Shown here one piece after another: positions 32,001-41,057 of a stretch of DNA of 64,000 nucleotides; position 1 is the first letter of the stretch; each line of letters opens with the position of its first letter. The DNA comes from Tenrec ecaudatus (taxonomy: Eukaryota > Chordata > Mammalia > Afrosoricida > Tenrecidae): assembly GCF_050624435.1 (NCBI RefSeq), contig NC_134535.1, positions 127,149,731-127,213,730 on the forward strand, written 5' to 3'. The position numbers were made by a program, and so were the translations under genes. The notes under the pieces are model-generated. The model did not search any database and was not told the origin of the DNA. It saw only the letters and a program-made list of their open reading frames with translations.

Positions 32001-35000
32001 CTCACCGACAGGAAGCCGTTCTGCAGGCTGAGGGGGTTCAGAGGCTGGCCTGAAGCGCGTGTCTCCTTCAGGGTGGGTCCCAACACCTCTTCCCAAAAGC
32101 TCCGGTGGGCTCGGATCAGGCTAGGGACATTTCCAAAGAGGGTCTCTGCAGACACCTGGAGGGGGGGTGTAGTAGGGATGTCTTCAGCAGGCTGGTCATC
32201 AGGATGCGCCAGCTGCGGGCATGGGAGGGCCCCTAAGTTTGGACTGGGGCACTGGGTGGGGCGGGGTAGGGTGTAGGAGGCTTGAGTCCAAGAGTGGTGT
32301 GGAGACTCTGAGGGTCCCAGCTCGCCCTTCAGCTGCTGTGGCTGCCATGGGCTGTCCTGGGGATCCCAGGTCTGTTTGGGGTCTAGAGCAAGGGGAAGTG
32401 TTGGGTGGGTAGAAAATGGGGGTGGGAAATCAGACTGGGCAGCCTGGAGGCACTCTCTGGGAGCCCACCCCTCACTTCCTGGGCCCAGGCACCTTCCTTC
32501 GGGTTCCCACTCACGTCAATCAGCACACCCACACGCTGCAGGTTCAGCAACCCGGCGGCTAGGAGCTAGACACAGGAGAGGAGCGAGGGTCTCACAGTCT
32601 GACTCCATGCTTCTCGGCGCCCCAGATGACCCCTTCAATATCCCCCTACCTTCAGTACTGCCCGCTCCTTTCCCCACTCCCCAGGCAGGTCTGCAGTCAA
32701 GACGCTTGCCTGGTACCCTGTGCCCCTCCCCAGAGAATGGGGGACAGTGTGAGAGAGGTGGATGGGGCCAGGCTGGGCCTTCGGGAGAAACTCACATCTG
32801 TCATGACCTTGAGCTTTCCCACGTAGATCACCTCCGTGGTCAGCAGCTCCCATAGCGCTTCCTGCTGGTGGCAGAGCTCCCGGGTCATCTCCTGGGTGGG
32901 CACAGTGATGGTACTGTTGGAAGGATGGCAGACAGGACAGCAGCTGCCTTCCATTCAGTGCTACCGGATGTTCCTAACAGCTTCTGGGCACTATGGTGGT
33001 GGTGGTGGTGGTGGGTTTGGGCTGAGTGTATTACAGTGCATAGAGACCCATGTGTATCCAGAGCTTCTTGGTTACGATGTTAACCAAAAACCAACCACTT
33101 GACCTTTTCTTTTCTGGTGGCGTTGTGGGTTACAAGTTGGGCTGCTGACCACAGCAGTTTGAACCCACTAGCTGCTCCATGAGACAAAGATGAGGCTTTC
33201 TGCTAATGGAAACATTTACAGCCCAGGAAACTCACAGGGGCAGTTCTGCACTGCTCTATGAGTTGATGGCAGTGAGCTTTTAGGGTTTTTAAAAAATAGT
33301 GTTTTTTCCTTTTTGACCACTGATGGGTTTGAACCACTAGCTTTTAGGTTAGCAATTGAACTCGAGCCAATCCGCGTCACCTAAGGACCTTCAAAGGTGG
33401 CACTGTGGGTTGAGTGTTGGACGAATAGCCACCAAGTTGTCCATCAGAATGTGCTCAATCATAATGGGCTTGGTTTGGGTTTAGGGACTTTTGGGCACTT
33501 TGGTAGACATTTAGAATATTTATACCACTATTTATTTATTTATTTATTTAAATTTTAATCCTCAAAGCAGTCCTCCACTGTATAGGTGGTATCACCCACC
33601 CCCATTTTACAGAAGAGATGCTCAAGGCTCAGCGAGGTTGACCAAGGTCTCACTCATACCCAGGATTTGAGCCTGGATCTGGCTGTCTTTCCCTGTTTCA
33701 CCACAGGACCCTGCTTCCCAAGGCTTCTTGCCAGTTCCCAGAGCAGAGCCTCGATGTGTGACTGTATGTCTAGGACAACGTGGGGACAGACATTGGACAG
33801 GTCACCTTGTGTCCAGGCACCAGCTCCCTCCAGGACTTTTCGATGACCAGACTTCTGTCACTGGCCTCGCCTAACTCCCAGTACCGCCGGTCCTCAGGGG
33901 GCAGGCGGGGTATCCCAAACATGCTGAATGTGTGCAGCCGTCTCTTCAGATGTTCTACTGTGCTGACACCCTGGGGAGTCAAGAAAGAGACTGATCCTGA
34001 CCATAGCTCTGGTGCCCAGCCCGCCTGGCTTGTGTGAGAGAGGTGGTGGTGGTGGTGGTGGTGGTGGTGGTGGTGGTGGTGGTGGTGTGGTGTGGTGTGG
34101 TGTGTGTGTGTGTGTATGTGTGTGTGTGTGTGTAGAGCCAGGGCCGTGGCAGGAGGCCCAGGAGCTGGAGGTCAAGTCCAGCTGGAATGTGGGGCAGACA
34201 GAAGGCATAGCTGGAGCTTGGGCAGAGAAACCTGGGATTGCAGGAACCCGACTTGGACTTTCTGGCCAGAGGGGGGATAGTCTCCCACCCTTCAGAGGGC
34301 CTTCTGATGGAGACCACAAGCAGGACTCAGGGAACCCGGAGTTCCAGGCAACCTTTTCACATGGACTTCTCTTCTTTTTAGGAGACATGGCTTAAGTCTT
34401 ACAAATTACTTTTTGGAACTCAAGCCATGTGAACAAAAATATTCCTGACTGTCACAACAGGAAGGTGGGGCTCATGGTTGGCGTGAAGGGCGAAATAAGA
34501 CTTGGGGAGAGAGGAAGTGTACCTGGCTCTCCCAGTATTTGAGAGCTTTAAAGGGCTGGAAGTTTGATATTAACAGTTTATTCTTTAAACAATGTCAAAA
34601 TGACCTCAGTCAAAGTCGCTGGGCCTCACGGTCTGGGCTGAGTGGGGCCAGCTCCCCGAGGGGGGTTTCTAGGCAGAGTGGTGCCTGGATTTTTGGAGGG
34701 GCTCTAGGCAGACAGCTCCTTGTCCTGTATTGTCAACCCCTGGGGATCCCTAGTCTGATGGTGGGGTGGGGCATAGGGCGGGGAGAAGAGAAAATCCTTA
34801 CCTTGAGTTTGGGGGAGTAAGGTGGGTTAGCCTCCAAGTATTCCCACTTCTCAGATTCTGGCTCTCGCAGCTTCAAGGGCGACGGCCTCCTGGCCTGGCC
34901 AGAACTCTTGGCGAAGGGGACATAGTCCTGGAGACGGCGGCGACTGGGGTCCTGGGGGAGGAGCAGGGATGGTGGTAGAGAGTCCCCCCCATCCCCTCAA

Positions 35001-36320
35001 AGCCCCAGACAGATGGTTGGAGGCCAGGCTTGGCTCCAGACCCAGCTCTTCCCGCCAAATTGGGTTGGCTCACTGATCCCCTCAAACCAGTTTGGTGTGG
35101 CTACTCCTGTCCTGAGTCATGGCCGTGGCTGCCAACAAGGCCAAGCAGAGCTGAACAAGGGCATGTTGGGCTGGCTCCCCAAGAGGACCTGGGGCAGGGG
35201 CAGAGACCTCCCCCAGAGCCAGAAGGCAGGCAGACACTTGCTACTGGCGCCCACCCTGCACACGTGTGCGCTCTGCACCAGGCATGCACAGGCAGCACAC
35301 AAGGGACACTGCATGCGGTCCCACGCTACTTCCCTGTCTTTCACACAGGGAGTCCGGCGTACACACATGGGTACCCTCCTTTCTGGGCTGTCAGCCGGCC
35401 TTCCATTCCGTTGGGAGTGGCTGGGCTCTCCTGTGAGAGGTCAGTGCTCAGTCCCCTACAGGGCACATTTCTGAATTACCCACATATACTTCCTAAACTC
35501 CCTTCCCACCTTCGGTCTGGGAGAGTCCCTGGCTGACCTCCCTCTCTGAGGGCCAGATCCTCCCCCATGAGGCAGGGAATACCCCAGCAGGAAGCAGACT
35601 TCCTGGGATGGCAGGGCAGCCTGGGGACTAGGGGAAAGAACGGAGCCACACTCCCTTCCTCAGTCGGGATTGGAGGGAGTCCCAGAGGTAGGACCAGGGG
35701 TGGAGCCAGGCAGGCCCCATGATCCCCACCTATAAAGTAGGGGCACCCTGAACTTTTGCTCTCCCTGCCTCCCTGACTCACAGGGGGCAGGCCTCAGGGA
35801 TCCCAGAGGCTCCTCCCAAGTAGAGGAGGGAGCCTGGGAGGTGGCAACCCTAGGGTTTGGTGGCCCCACCCCACCCCCAGCTCTGTGTCTCAGACCTGTC
35901 TAACTGCACCTCCTCTGTGGGCTTGGCTTCTCCTGGCTCTTAGCCCTGCAGGTGCAGGCTGTCTCAGACCTGGGGTCTGAGTCCTGGGAGCCTGGCCCCA
36001 ACTCTGCCCTTCTGTCCCCTGAAAGCCAGAAAGAAGGGGGGTGGTAAGGGACAAGATCAGAGCAGTCCATGGACTTTTAAGGGGACAGACGCTTGAAAGC
36101 CTAGGTGGTGTCCTACCTGCTGCCCCACCCAGGTCATCCTCAGGGCACAGCCTGGGGAACCTCCTGGAGGACTCACCAGTCCGGCGCCTGCGCCTCCTCG
36201 TGGGTAAAGACTGCCAGCAGTACTCTGGGCAGAGGCCCCATGCCGACCCCCATAAGTGGCGATGCGAGAGGCCACCAGGCCTTGGAGGGAGCCCTCGTCC
36301 ACAGGATTAATGGCTTGCAT
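20063..36320 (-). CDS. PLEKHG6: Pleckstrin homology and RhoGEF domain G6 (MyoGEF), whole spliced gene
   Basis: A Dbl-family exchange factor. Family members load GTP onto Rho GTPases (RhoA, RhoG), and PLEKHG6 is known to work with non-muscle myosin II at the cleavage furrow and with ezrin at the apical cortex. Coding exons in transcript order are 36320-36177, 34951-34802, 33970-33806, 32891-32796, 32565-32515, 32155-32006, 31063-30953, 30803-30654, 30472-30335, 30050-29931, 29458-29326, 29204-29089, 21850-21711, 20892-20218 and 20072-20063. All are GT-AG and phases close, giving 2349 nt or 782 residues (human 790). The N-terminal region (1-155) precedes the DH domain (about 155-350, with the DLLIKPQQRITKYPLLL-type signature), the PH domain (about 400-508) and a Ser/Pro-rich acidic C-terminus. 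No disruption is seen. Assignment is from recalled human similarity. Confidence 0.96.
20218..20892 (-). CDS. PLEKHG6: PLEKHG6 C-terminal large exon
   Basis: 675 nt, phase 2 to phase 2. Encodes residues 555-779: IPHLVVTEDTDED, SDSGYGTLIPASP, RRDPRLTFSTLDLRDIPL, RRSAPELPG, ESPWDSSGDEEEE-like acidic stretch, AEDMLRELREELASQRIEG and RGSHIIQLDTP. This is the disordered phospho-regulated tail. The plus-strand 228-codon frame over it is only its shadow. Donor GTAAGT at 20217. Confidence 0.95.
21088..21250 (+). repeat. AfroSINE, plus strand
   Basis: GGAGCCCTGGGGCACAGTGG head, CTCCACAGGAGAAAGAGGAG body and GGCAGTGAGTTTGATTTTGG tail, with an internal deletion before the tail. Confidence 0.8.
21711..21850 (-). 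CDS. PLEKHG6: PLEKHG6 exon: post-PH helix
   Basis: 140 nt, phase 0 to phase 2. Encodes AALQKLKAEEYVRQKRELLA, LYRDQESPSPRPSTPSLEG and SQSSTKG. The charged helix after the PH domain is strongly conserved with human. Confidence 0.93.
21935..22048 (+). repeat. MIR SINE
   Basis: ATTTTTCTCACCCCTACTTT, ACCGAGAAACCG and GGTGGAGTAACTTGCAG follow the MIR order of TTTACAGATGAGGAAACTG-type and GTTAAGTAACTTGC-type blocks; diverged. Confidence 0.6.
22545..22692 (-). repeat. AfroSINE, minus strand
   Basis: TCTATAGGGTTTCTGAGGC and AACCTTGTGGTTAGCAGTC are the antisense body and head. Confidence 0.7.
22700..22893 (-). repeat. AfroSINE, minus strand
   Basis: Nearly full antisense copy with a partly duplicated tail: AACCAAACTCACTGACGTC, AGAACTGCCCCTGTGGGTTT and CCTTGAGGTTAGCAGCC. 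Confidence 0.8.
22894..24442 (-). other. PLEKHG6 intron 13, unassigned stretch
   Basis: GC-rich unique sequence, no exon recognised on either strand. Open frames of 100-156 codons here lack similarity to known proteins and overlap in opposite frames, so they are treated as chance. Confidence 0.4.
24443..24618 (+). repeat. AfroSINE, plus strand
   Basis: GTAGCCCTGGTGGCTTGTC head, CACAGGGGCAGTCCTCCCCT body and GACCCGGTGGCAGTGAG tail. Confidence 0.8.
25288..25452 (+). repeat. AfroSINE, plus arm of inverted pair
   Basis: GGAGCCCCTGGGTGGTGTGA head, then GTGAGTCTGAACGGACTCAA and CAGCAAACCCAAACC tail, abutting an antisense copy. Confidence 0.75.
25455..25725 (-). repeat. AfroSINE, minus arm of inverted pair
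   Basis: AACCCACTGCCACCCAGTCG antisense tail, TTCATCTTTCTCCCACAGGC body and TGGTGAGCAGACCCACGTG head. Confidence 0.75.
25726..27532 (-). other. PLEKHG6 intron 13, unassigned stretch
   Basis: Unique sequence. The 26800-27260 part is AT-richer with TAATTATTTTTAATAATTAG near 27067-27087. No gene, exon or known repeat recognised. Confidence 0.4.
27533..27724 (+). repeat. AfroSINE, plus strand
   Basis: GAGCGCTGGTGGTATAGTTG head, TACCAGCTGCTCTGTGAGAG body and CCTGTCCTATAGGGTCACTG tail. Confidence 0.85.
27725..29088 (-). other. PLEKHG6 intron 13, distal part
   Basis: No exon recognised. A plus-strand frame of 199 codons (27791-28390) has no recognisable domain. The 28440-28520 part vaguely resembles an old L2-like repeat. 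Confidence 0.35.
29089..29204 (-). CDS. PLEKHG6: PLEKHG6 exon: second half of PH domain
   Basis: 116 nt, phase 1 to phase 0. Encodes NSFLVISLTDFQCVSSALIV, HCSSSTDCARWLEKTHQAQ. The Trp is the conserved Trp of the C-terminal PH helix. Confidence 0.94.
29326..29458 (-). CDS. PLEKHG6: PLEKHG6 exon: PH domain core strands
   Basis: 133 nt, phase 0 to phase 1. Encodes LDVHLFLFSDVLLVTKPQRK and KAKVIRPPLMLENLVCRPLR. The donor is A/GTATGT, so the Asn codon is split. Confidence 0.94.
29655..29838. repeat. (CA)n/(CATA)n complex microsatellite
   Basis: About 180 bases of imperfect CA and CACATA units in intron 11 of PLEKHG6. Confidence 0.9.
29931..30050 (-). CDS. PLEKHG6: PLEKHG6 exon: start of PH domain
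   Basis: 120 nt, phase 0. Encodes HLRPFSTLDLTTPMVGVAPE, HARQLLLEGSVRVKEGREGK. Confidence 0.94.
30335..30472 (-). CDS. PLEKHG6: PLEKHG6 exon: end of DH domain
   Basis: 138 nt, phase 0. Encodes IVAVESFLRHINGQVRQGEE, HASLVAAAQRIGPYEVLDPS, TDEMEK. Confidence 0.95.
30654..30803 (-). CDS. PLEKHG6: PLEKHG6 exon: DH conserved region 3
   Basis: 150 nt, phase 0. Encodes WCEKHKRSGRQMLGDLLIKP, QQRITKYPLLLQAVLKKSPE, ARAQDALKAM. It includes the most conserved helix of Dbl-homology domains, which contacts the GTPase. Confidence 0.97.
30953..31063 (-). CDS. PLEKHG6: PLEKHG6 exon: DH domain
   Basis: 111 nt, phase 0. Encodes FSQRFQPYVQYCLRVKQTMA, YAREQQDNNPLFQIFVQ. Confidence 0.95.
31428..31462. repeat. (GT)n microsatellite
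   Basis: GT run preceded by alternating GCGCATGCGCGTG, a purine-pyrimidine alternating stretch. Confidence 0.85.
31634..31742 (-). repeat. AfroSINE fragment, minus strand
   Basis: AACCAAACTCACAGCCAGCG, AGAACTGCCCCTGTGGGTTT, CTGAGGCTGTAACTCTCTAG. Confidence 0.75.
32006..32155 (-). CDS. PLEKHG6: PLEKHG6 exon: DH domain middle
   Basis: 150 nt, phase 0. Encodes VSAETLFGNVPSLIRAHRSF, WEEVLGPTLKETRASGQPLN, PLSLQNGFLS. Confidence 0.95.
32515..32565 (-). CDS. PLEKHG6: PLEKHG6 exon: small 51-nt exon
   Basis: Encodes LLAAGLLNLQRVGVLID in phase 0. It is too short to show as an open reading frame and was found from its acceptor TGTCTAG, donor GTGAGT and similarity to human LLAAGLLNLQRVGLLME. Confidence 0.92.
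32796..32891 (-). CDS. PLEKHG6: PLEKHG6 exon: DH conserved region 1
   Basis: 96 nt, phase 0. Encodes EMTRELCHQQEALWELLTTE, VIYVGKLKVMTD, the first DH helix. Confidence 0.95.
32997..33014. repeat. (GGT)n short run
   Basis: Six GGT units in intron 4 of PLEKHG6 (antisense ACC). Confidence 0.8.
33112..33290 (+). repeat. AfroSINE, plus strand
   Basis: GTGGCGTTGTGGGTTACAAG head, CACTAGCTGCTCCATGAG body, GAGTTGATGGCAGTGAGC tail. An antisense head fragment follows at about 33318-33370. Confidence 0.8.
33553..33715 (+). repeat. MIR SINE
   Basis: Follows the MIR order: TTAATCCTCAAAGCAGTCC, CCCCATTTTACAGAAGAG, AGCGAGGTTGACCAAGGTC and GATTTGAGCCTGGATCTGG. A TTTA microsatellite (33527-33550) precedes it. 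Confidence 0.8.
33806..33970 (-). CDS. PLEKHG6: PLEKHG6 exon: N-terminal region before DH
   Basis: 165 nt, phase 0. Encodes GVSTVEHLKRRLHTFSMFGI, PRLPPEDRRYWELGEASDRS, LVIEKSWRELVPGHK. Confidence 0.95.
34042..34133. repeat. (GGT)n(GT)n compound microsatellite
   Basis: About 45 bases of GGT followed by GTGTG and GT; antisense reads ACC then AC. Lies in intron 3 of PLEKHG6, 72 bases from the exon 4 boundary. Confidence 0.9.
34802..34951 (-). CDS. PLEKHG6: PLEKHG6 second coding exon
   Basis: 150 nt, phase 0. Encodes DPSRRRLQDYVPFAKSSGQA, RRPSPLKLREPESEKWEYLE, ANPPYSPKLK. Acceptor CTCCCCCAG, donor GTAAGG. Confidence 0.92.
34952..36176 (-). other. PLEKHG6 intron between first two coding exons
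   Basis: GC-rich unique sequence; no repeat or additional exon recognised. Confidence 0.4.
36177..36320 (-). CDS. PLEKHG6: PLEKHG6 first coding exon
   Basis: Encodes MQAINPVDEGSLQGLVASRI, ATYGGRHGASAQSTAGSLYP, RGGAGAGL, ending at donor GTGAGT. An upstream in-frame ATG at 36332 would add MREG. I chose 36320 because it aligns residue for residue with the human start (MKAFGPPHEGPLQGL). A likely acceptor TCTCACAG places the exon start near 36388, with a 68-base 5' UTR. Confidence 0.88.
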
Positions 36321-36489
36321 CCCTTCTCTCATGGGTCACCTCCCAAGGGCCATAGCTCCAATGTCCAGGAGAATGGGCACCCCAAAGCCTGTGAGAGGGA
36401 GCGCAAAGGAACGAATGGTGAGGTGAGAGGGTGAAACTCAGGCGGATCAGTGTGGGTAGGGATGGGAAAGAGAGGGCCAAGGGCTTGGG

Positions 36490-36530
36490 TGGTGGTGGTG
36501 GTGGTGGTGTGTGCGTGCGTGCGTGCGTGC

Positions 36531-36586
<56 letters not shown>
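36490..36586. repeat. (GGT)n(GTGC)n(GA)n compound microsatellite
   Basis: GGT run, then GTGC tetramers, then about 53 bases of GA, immediately upstream of the first coding exon. Confidence 0.9.
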
Positions 36587-36589
<3 letters not shown>

Positions 36590-36654
36590 TTGGCAGGACA
36601 GAGTATGTGCAGGTACATATTGGGTAGAAAGCACCTTGAACAAATAGCTCCTCC

Positions 36655-36785
36655 CTGATTGAACCCACCTGCGGCTCCCGGGCCTTTGTCCACCTGTAAA
36701 CAGTCAGTCTCGGAAACTCCCGTTCTACTCTGTCCGATAGGGTCGCTATGAGTCGACAGTGACTCAAGGACAGTGAGTTTGCTCT
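36655..36785 (+). repeat. AfroSINE, first of a tandem pair
   Basis: CAGTCAGTCTCGGAAACTCC, TTCTACTCTGTCCGATAGGG, TCGCTATGAGTCGACAGTG; 5'-truncated. Confidence 0.75.
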
Positions 36786-36787
36786 TT

Positions 36788-36962
36788 GGGTATACCTGAC
36801 TGCTAACTTCAAGGTCAGCAGTTCGAAACCACCAGTCACTCTGCGGAAGAAAGACAGAGGCTGTCTACTCCTGGAGAGAGTCACAGTCTTGGAAACCCAC
36901 GGTGAGAGGTCTGGCCTGTCCTAAAGGGTCACAGGAGTCAATCCACTGACCGGCAGTGACAT
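36788..36962 (+). repeat. AfroSINE, second of a tandem pair
   Basis: GACTGCTAACTTCAAGGTCA, GTTCGAAACCACCAGTCACT and CCTAAAGGGTCACAGGAGTC, directly following the previous copy in the same direction. Confidence 0.8.
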
Positions 36963-37839
36963 GCGCACACAGGGAGGGGACGAGCCACGGTCCCGTCCCC
37001 TGCAATCCTGCTTGGAGCAAGGGTCCAGCATAGGTTTCTGGCTTGGGGATGGTCCCAGGTGGGAGGATCCCCTTGGCCCCTACCCTCTGAGGGGGCCAGA
37101 AGAAAAGAGGGTGGGGGAGGGGCAGGGCGGGCCTGGTGATGGACCATCCAACTCACTGCCTGCTTTTGGTACAACTAACTCCTAAGCAAAGATGGAAGCG
37201 CCTGAGAAAATAGAAAGAAGACTCATTCAGGACCTGTAAACATGAGAGGAAATTCAAATTTCAGTGCCTTCCGGTGAAGTATCGTATACACATTGTCCCT
37301 GACCGCTTCCATGGAAATTGTGAGTGGAGGGCATCTGAAGTCCAGGAGCGTTACTACCAGGGAAGTTGGCTAATTCCCTCCTTGGCCCCTCCTGGTAGCA
37401 GGCAAGGTGAGGTGGGGGACAGCTCTCAGACCCTTGACCTTAGAGATCAGCCAGGTGGGAGCCTGGCCTTCTGGTGTTGGTTTTCGCTTACTCTCCCTCA
37501 GCCTAGATGGGGAACTGGGAACCAGATGTGGGGTACCCTTCTTTTCCTCTAAGTCAGGCTAGAGGACCCCCTCCTATGAGTGGGCGGGGGCCTGGAGAGG
37601 TGAAGCCCTCCAAAGAGGGGGTGACGACAGTGGTGCCGTGCTGGTACCTCAGGGGGGCCTCAGACCCTTCCCTTACTTAGTCTCTGAAATAGGAGCAGGG
37701 AAAAGACGTGCACAGTCACCTCGGGCCTCTCCCGATCGATAATCCTCCCGTAGGGATTCTGTCTGCCTCTCGCACCCGCCCTGCTGGTGGTTCTTTTACG
37801 GCTTTGCATCGCTTCTCTTCCTTCCTCCCCGGGGAGCCC

Positions 37840-38440
37840 AGGGACCCGAGTTCCCAGGGCCCCGGGATCTGCCCGCTGCACCGCCCCCACCCCCATCCCC
37901 CATCCCCGGAGCGCCCAGCACTCTCGCAGCTCACCTGTGCGGCCAGGTGTCCCGGACGGACCCTGCTCCTCTCTCCGCCGCTCTCCGCCCGGTGTGGGGT
38001 GGGGATGGGGGGTCGCCTAGCGCTCCCCCAGCAATGCCAACCCCGCTGCCCAGCTCGGGACTGGGACCGGGGGCCCGCCGCACGGCGCGGAGCGGCGCCG
38101 GGCCAGGCAGGGGAGGGAAGGTGCGGTGCAGGGGGAGGGGCTGGGACGACCTGGGAACGCCCAGTGGCCGAGGACACCAGTCCGGTAGTCAGCCCCGCGC
38201 TGGCGCCCGTAGGGCGGAGAAGCAGAGGGGGTCTGCCCCCACTGGCAAGGAGTGCTCCGGGGGCTCAGAACCCCTCTCCTCCTCACCTGAACTGCACCAT
38301 CCGCGGAGCCTGGCGCGCGCTGCTCGAACCCCCTGCCCCCCTCCCGCCCGAACCCCGAGGGACGCTGGAGTAAAAGGGTTCCAAGCGCGACAGGGCGCAG
38401 GGGAAGGAGACCGCGGGGAAGAGAGTTCGCCTGGGTGATT
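37840..38440 (-). promoter_or_regulatory. PLEKHG6: GC-rich CpG block, putative PLEKHG6 promoter and exon 1
   Basis: The densest CpG stretch in the window (for example CCGCCGCACGGCGCGGAGCG near 38077-38096). A minus-strand donor AG/GTGAGC at about 37935 could end a noncoding first exon spliced to 36388; another candidate is AG/GTGAGG at about 38286. Transcription start is not resolved. Confidence 0.5.
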
Positions 38441-39000
38441 TGTAGCCGGTGCCCACCTTCCCGGGTGCAGTGAGTGGCCGCCTACCGGCTCTTCTTTCTC
38501 CCTCATCTTCCTTGGTGGGTTGGGCCAGCAGCTATGGGTGGCGCCCTGGGACTGGGGACCATTGACCTCCCTCCAGCTGTCCTCTGGCCACCGAGTCCAA
38601 AGTGTGATCATTATCTCTCCGTAGGCCCTGCTTCCCGGCCTTGACAATCAGGTGGAAGGCCACTTGTGGACTTTGCCTCTGTCGTGGGATGAGGCCTCTT
38701 GCCCTGCTGAGGCTTGCCTTCACCCAAGACTGGGCTGAAGGGAGGTCTCTCTGAGGACTCCCATCCTTCCCTGGCAAGGGAGTCTACTCTAGGCTTCACA
38801 AGGATCACCTGTCCCCTGACACCCACCCAGCATTTCTCTCACCGCCTGTCCAGGTGATTACCATCCGTAGTGAACCTATAGCACCGAGTAGACGTTTATC
38901 ACGACGGAAGCAGACTGCTACCTCTCCTTCCCACCTCATCCCTGGTGGGTTCTGACCTCCCACCTTTTCCAGGGAGACACCAAGGTCAAGAGGCACAACC
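38441..39000. other. Unassigned intergenic sequence upstream of PLEKHG6
   Basis: No gene or repeat recognised. Confidence 0.4.
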
Positions 39001-39125
39001 CAGTTAGTTCGATGGTGGTCCACACCCCCATTTGCTGAGTAGCATTTGGTGGGGAGGGTGTCTCAAAAGCTTGTGAGCAGCCATCGAAGATGCAACTATT
39101 GGTCTCTCCTCGTTTAGAAGAAAGA
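39001..39125 (+). repeat. Old L1 3' UTR fragment
   Basis: CAAAAGCTTGTGAGCAGCC and ATGCAACTATTGGTCTCTCC match a block at 43530-43575. Confidence 0.45.
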
Positions 39126-39133
39126 CACAAGAA

Positions 39134-39282
39134 ACCAAACTCCCTGCCCTCCAGTCAGCCTTGCTAACTGTTGCCTGGAGTAGAAAGCTCAGTCTTTCTC
39201 CCTCGGGGCTGCCCTCGGTTTCAAACTGCCGACCATGAGGACAACCGCTTGCCTAACCACTGTACATACCCCAGGGCTCCTC
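39134..39282 (-). repeat. AfroSINE, minus strand
   Basis: AACCAAACTCCCTGCCCTCC, CAGTCTTTCTCCCTCGGGGC, CTAACCACTGTACATACCCC. Confidence 0.75.
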
Positions 39283-39289
39283 CCTAGAG

Positions 39290-40075
39290 GAAAGGGGCAT
39301 CACAAAAATGGAAGACATATGGAAACCATCAGGTCAGTGGATCAAACACCAGCCCCCCACCCCTGACTGTGAGGCTGGTCACCAGTCAGATGCTGGCAGG
39401 GGTGAGGGGTGAGGAAGAGGGGCTTATGGAAGGCAACTGGCAGGAACCTTACACCTGGCAAAAAGGTGGAGCCATGCCCCAACCCTCCCCTCACTCCCCC
39501 AGCACAAAGGGAGGTGAAGGGCTGAATAAGACACATTTCCTTACCATGGAAGCAACTCCGATATTGCTCTGGGGGAAGAGAGAGCTGATGTTCACACTAC
39601 CCGAAGAATGGCTGAATAGATAGACTCTTCTGCTTTGGGTCGGGGACAAGAGCACAGCGGGAAGGCGGGCTGTCTGAGTGCCAGAGGACCAGCCAGTAGC
39701 AGAGGACCCACCACAAAGCCAGCCTAGGCTGGGAGGTCCTCCTAAGCCCAATAGAAGGTCCAGCTTTAGGTTTGGCCAGGCCTTTTTAAATAGCTGAGAC
39801 CCTTTGGGTTTCCTTCCCAAAGTATCTCCCTTCAACAAACGTACTCTTCCTGTTCAAGCTCTTTCTCTGACATTTGTCTGGATTTCGTGCCTCGCCCGAA
39901 ATCTTTCTTGTGAGTGGGCCAAGAACCGAGGAGTGGACGGGCTTGAAACCCTGAGCTTCTTGCTGACAAGACCCAAAGAACCCGAGGATGCTGGGCTGCT
40001 ACTGCCATCTGCTCTGAGCTGAGAGGGCGCAGGAAGGTCCTGAACAGGCCGGGAGAACAATGTGACGCAAACATC
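39290..40075. other. Unassigned intergenic sequence
   Basis: No gene or repeat recognised. Confidence 0.4.
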
Positions 40076-40080
40076 CCAAA

Positions 40081-40395
40081 AGGCCAGGCTTTCTGGTCGG
40101 ATAGGAACTATGATGAAGGCCCTTACCCCTCCAATCTAGAATCAAACTCACCCTGTGGCTCAATTTTCAGCCAAACAATGGACAGACCCAGAAGAGGGAA
40201 ATAATACTAGTGAGGTTCACACACCTTAGAATAACCAGTATTTAACATCAAAAAGGCCTCAGTATTACCTAAGGGCAGAAATCCAGAAGGGCTCAAATTG
40301 GGAATACAAGGAGGAAGTGAGATGAAAAACAAGAACAAACAGAAAATCTCAGCCACGGAACTACTTACGGTGTCACTGGGCTCTTCTGACATCAT
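40081..40395 (+). repeat. Old L1 3' UTR fragment
   Basis: Parallels 43725-43960 in order: GAGGTTCACACACCTTAGAA, AACATCAAAAAGGCC, GAAATCCAGAAGGGC, GGAGGAAGTGAGA. Confidence 0.55.
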
Positions 40396-40419
40396 CTATA
40401 GCACCCCCAAAAAAAATAT

Positions 40420-40476
40420 CCCCCAAACTCACTGTCACCGAGTCCATTCCAATTCACAGTGACAGCCCACATTGTT
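40420..40476 (-). repeat. AfroSINE tail fragment
   Basis: CCAAACTCACTGTCACCGAG, TCCATTCCAATTCACAGTGA. Confidence 0.6.
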
Positions 40477-40607
40477 TGAGCAAAGATGTGTGGTGGGATT
40501 GTACCTAAGAAGACCGCCTTTTCATATCCCCAGATCACAATACATTGTCTGACAGCCATCGGACAGTCAGGTGGGATGTTTGAAATCAGGTGTCCTGTGA
40601 GGGGAGC

Positions 40608-40765
40608 CATTACTTAGGGATGATGGGAACATTTGGAAATGGATCCTGGTGACGGTTGCACAACCTGATGAAAGTAATTAATGTCATTAAATTGTGCACG
40701 TGAAAATGCTGAACAGGCTGATGTTTTATTATATATGTGTGCATATATATATCTCCATCCCATGG
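40608..40765 (+). repeat. L1M-type 3' end
   Basis: GGGATGATGGGAACATTTGG, TGGTGACGGTTGCACAACC and AATTGTGCACGTGAAAATGC match the 3' end of old mammalian L1M families. Confidence 0.65.
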
Positions 40766-41057
40766 GTGTGTGGTCTTTATAAGCTCATTATCTTGCAGCT
40801 GCAAGGTCCGTGGGAGGGCTGGGGGACAGGTTTGCCTCTTGGAATAGACTGTGAAGAGCTGGAGACGACTCCTTCCTAACTCATTTGATTGCTGGAAGAA
40901 GGATCTCCCTTCTCTCTTGTTTAGCATAGTAAATACATAAATCATCCGAAGAGCTCTGCGCTCCACTTTGCACCAGTTGACTCTGTTCCATTCAGGAGAG
41001 GATTTAAAAACAATCGTTGGATGGTTTCAAAGTTTGCCTCCCCTGTTCTCATCTTCC

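Noticed and set aside
36321-36332. Upstream in-frame ATG of PLEKHG6 (four extra residues)
   Set aside because: Alignment with the human start favours 36320; the upstream ATG cannot be excluded.
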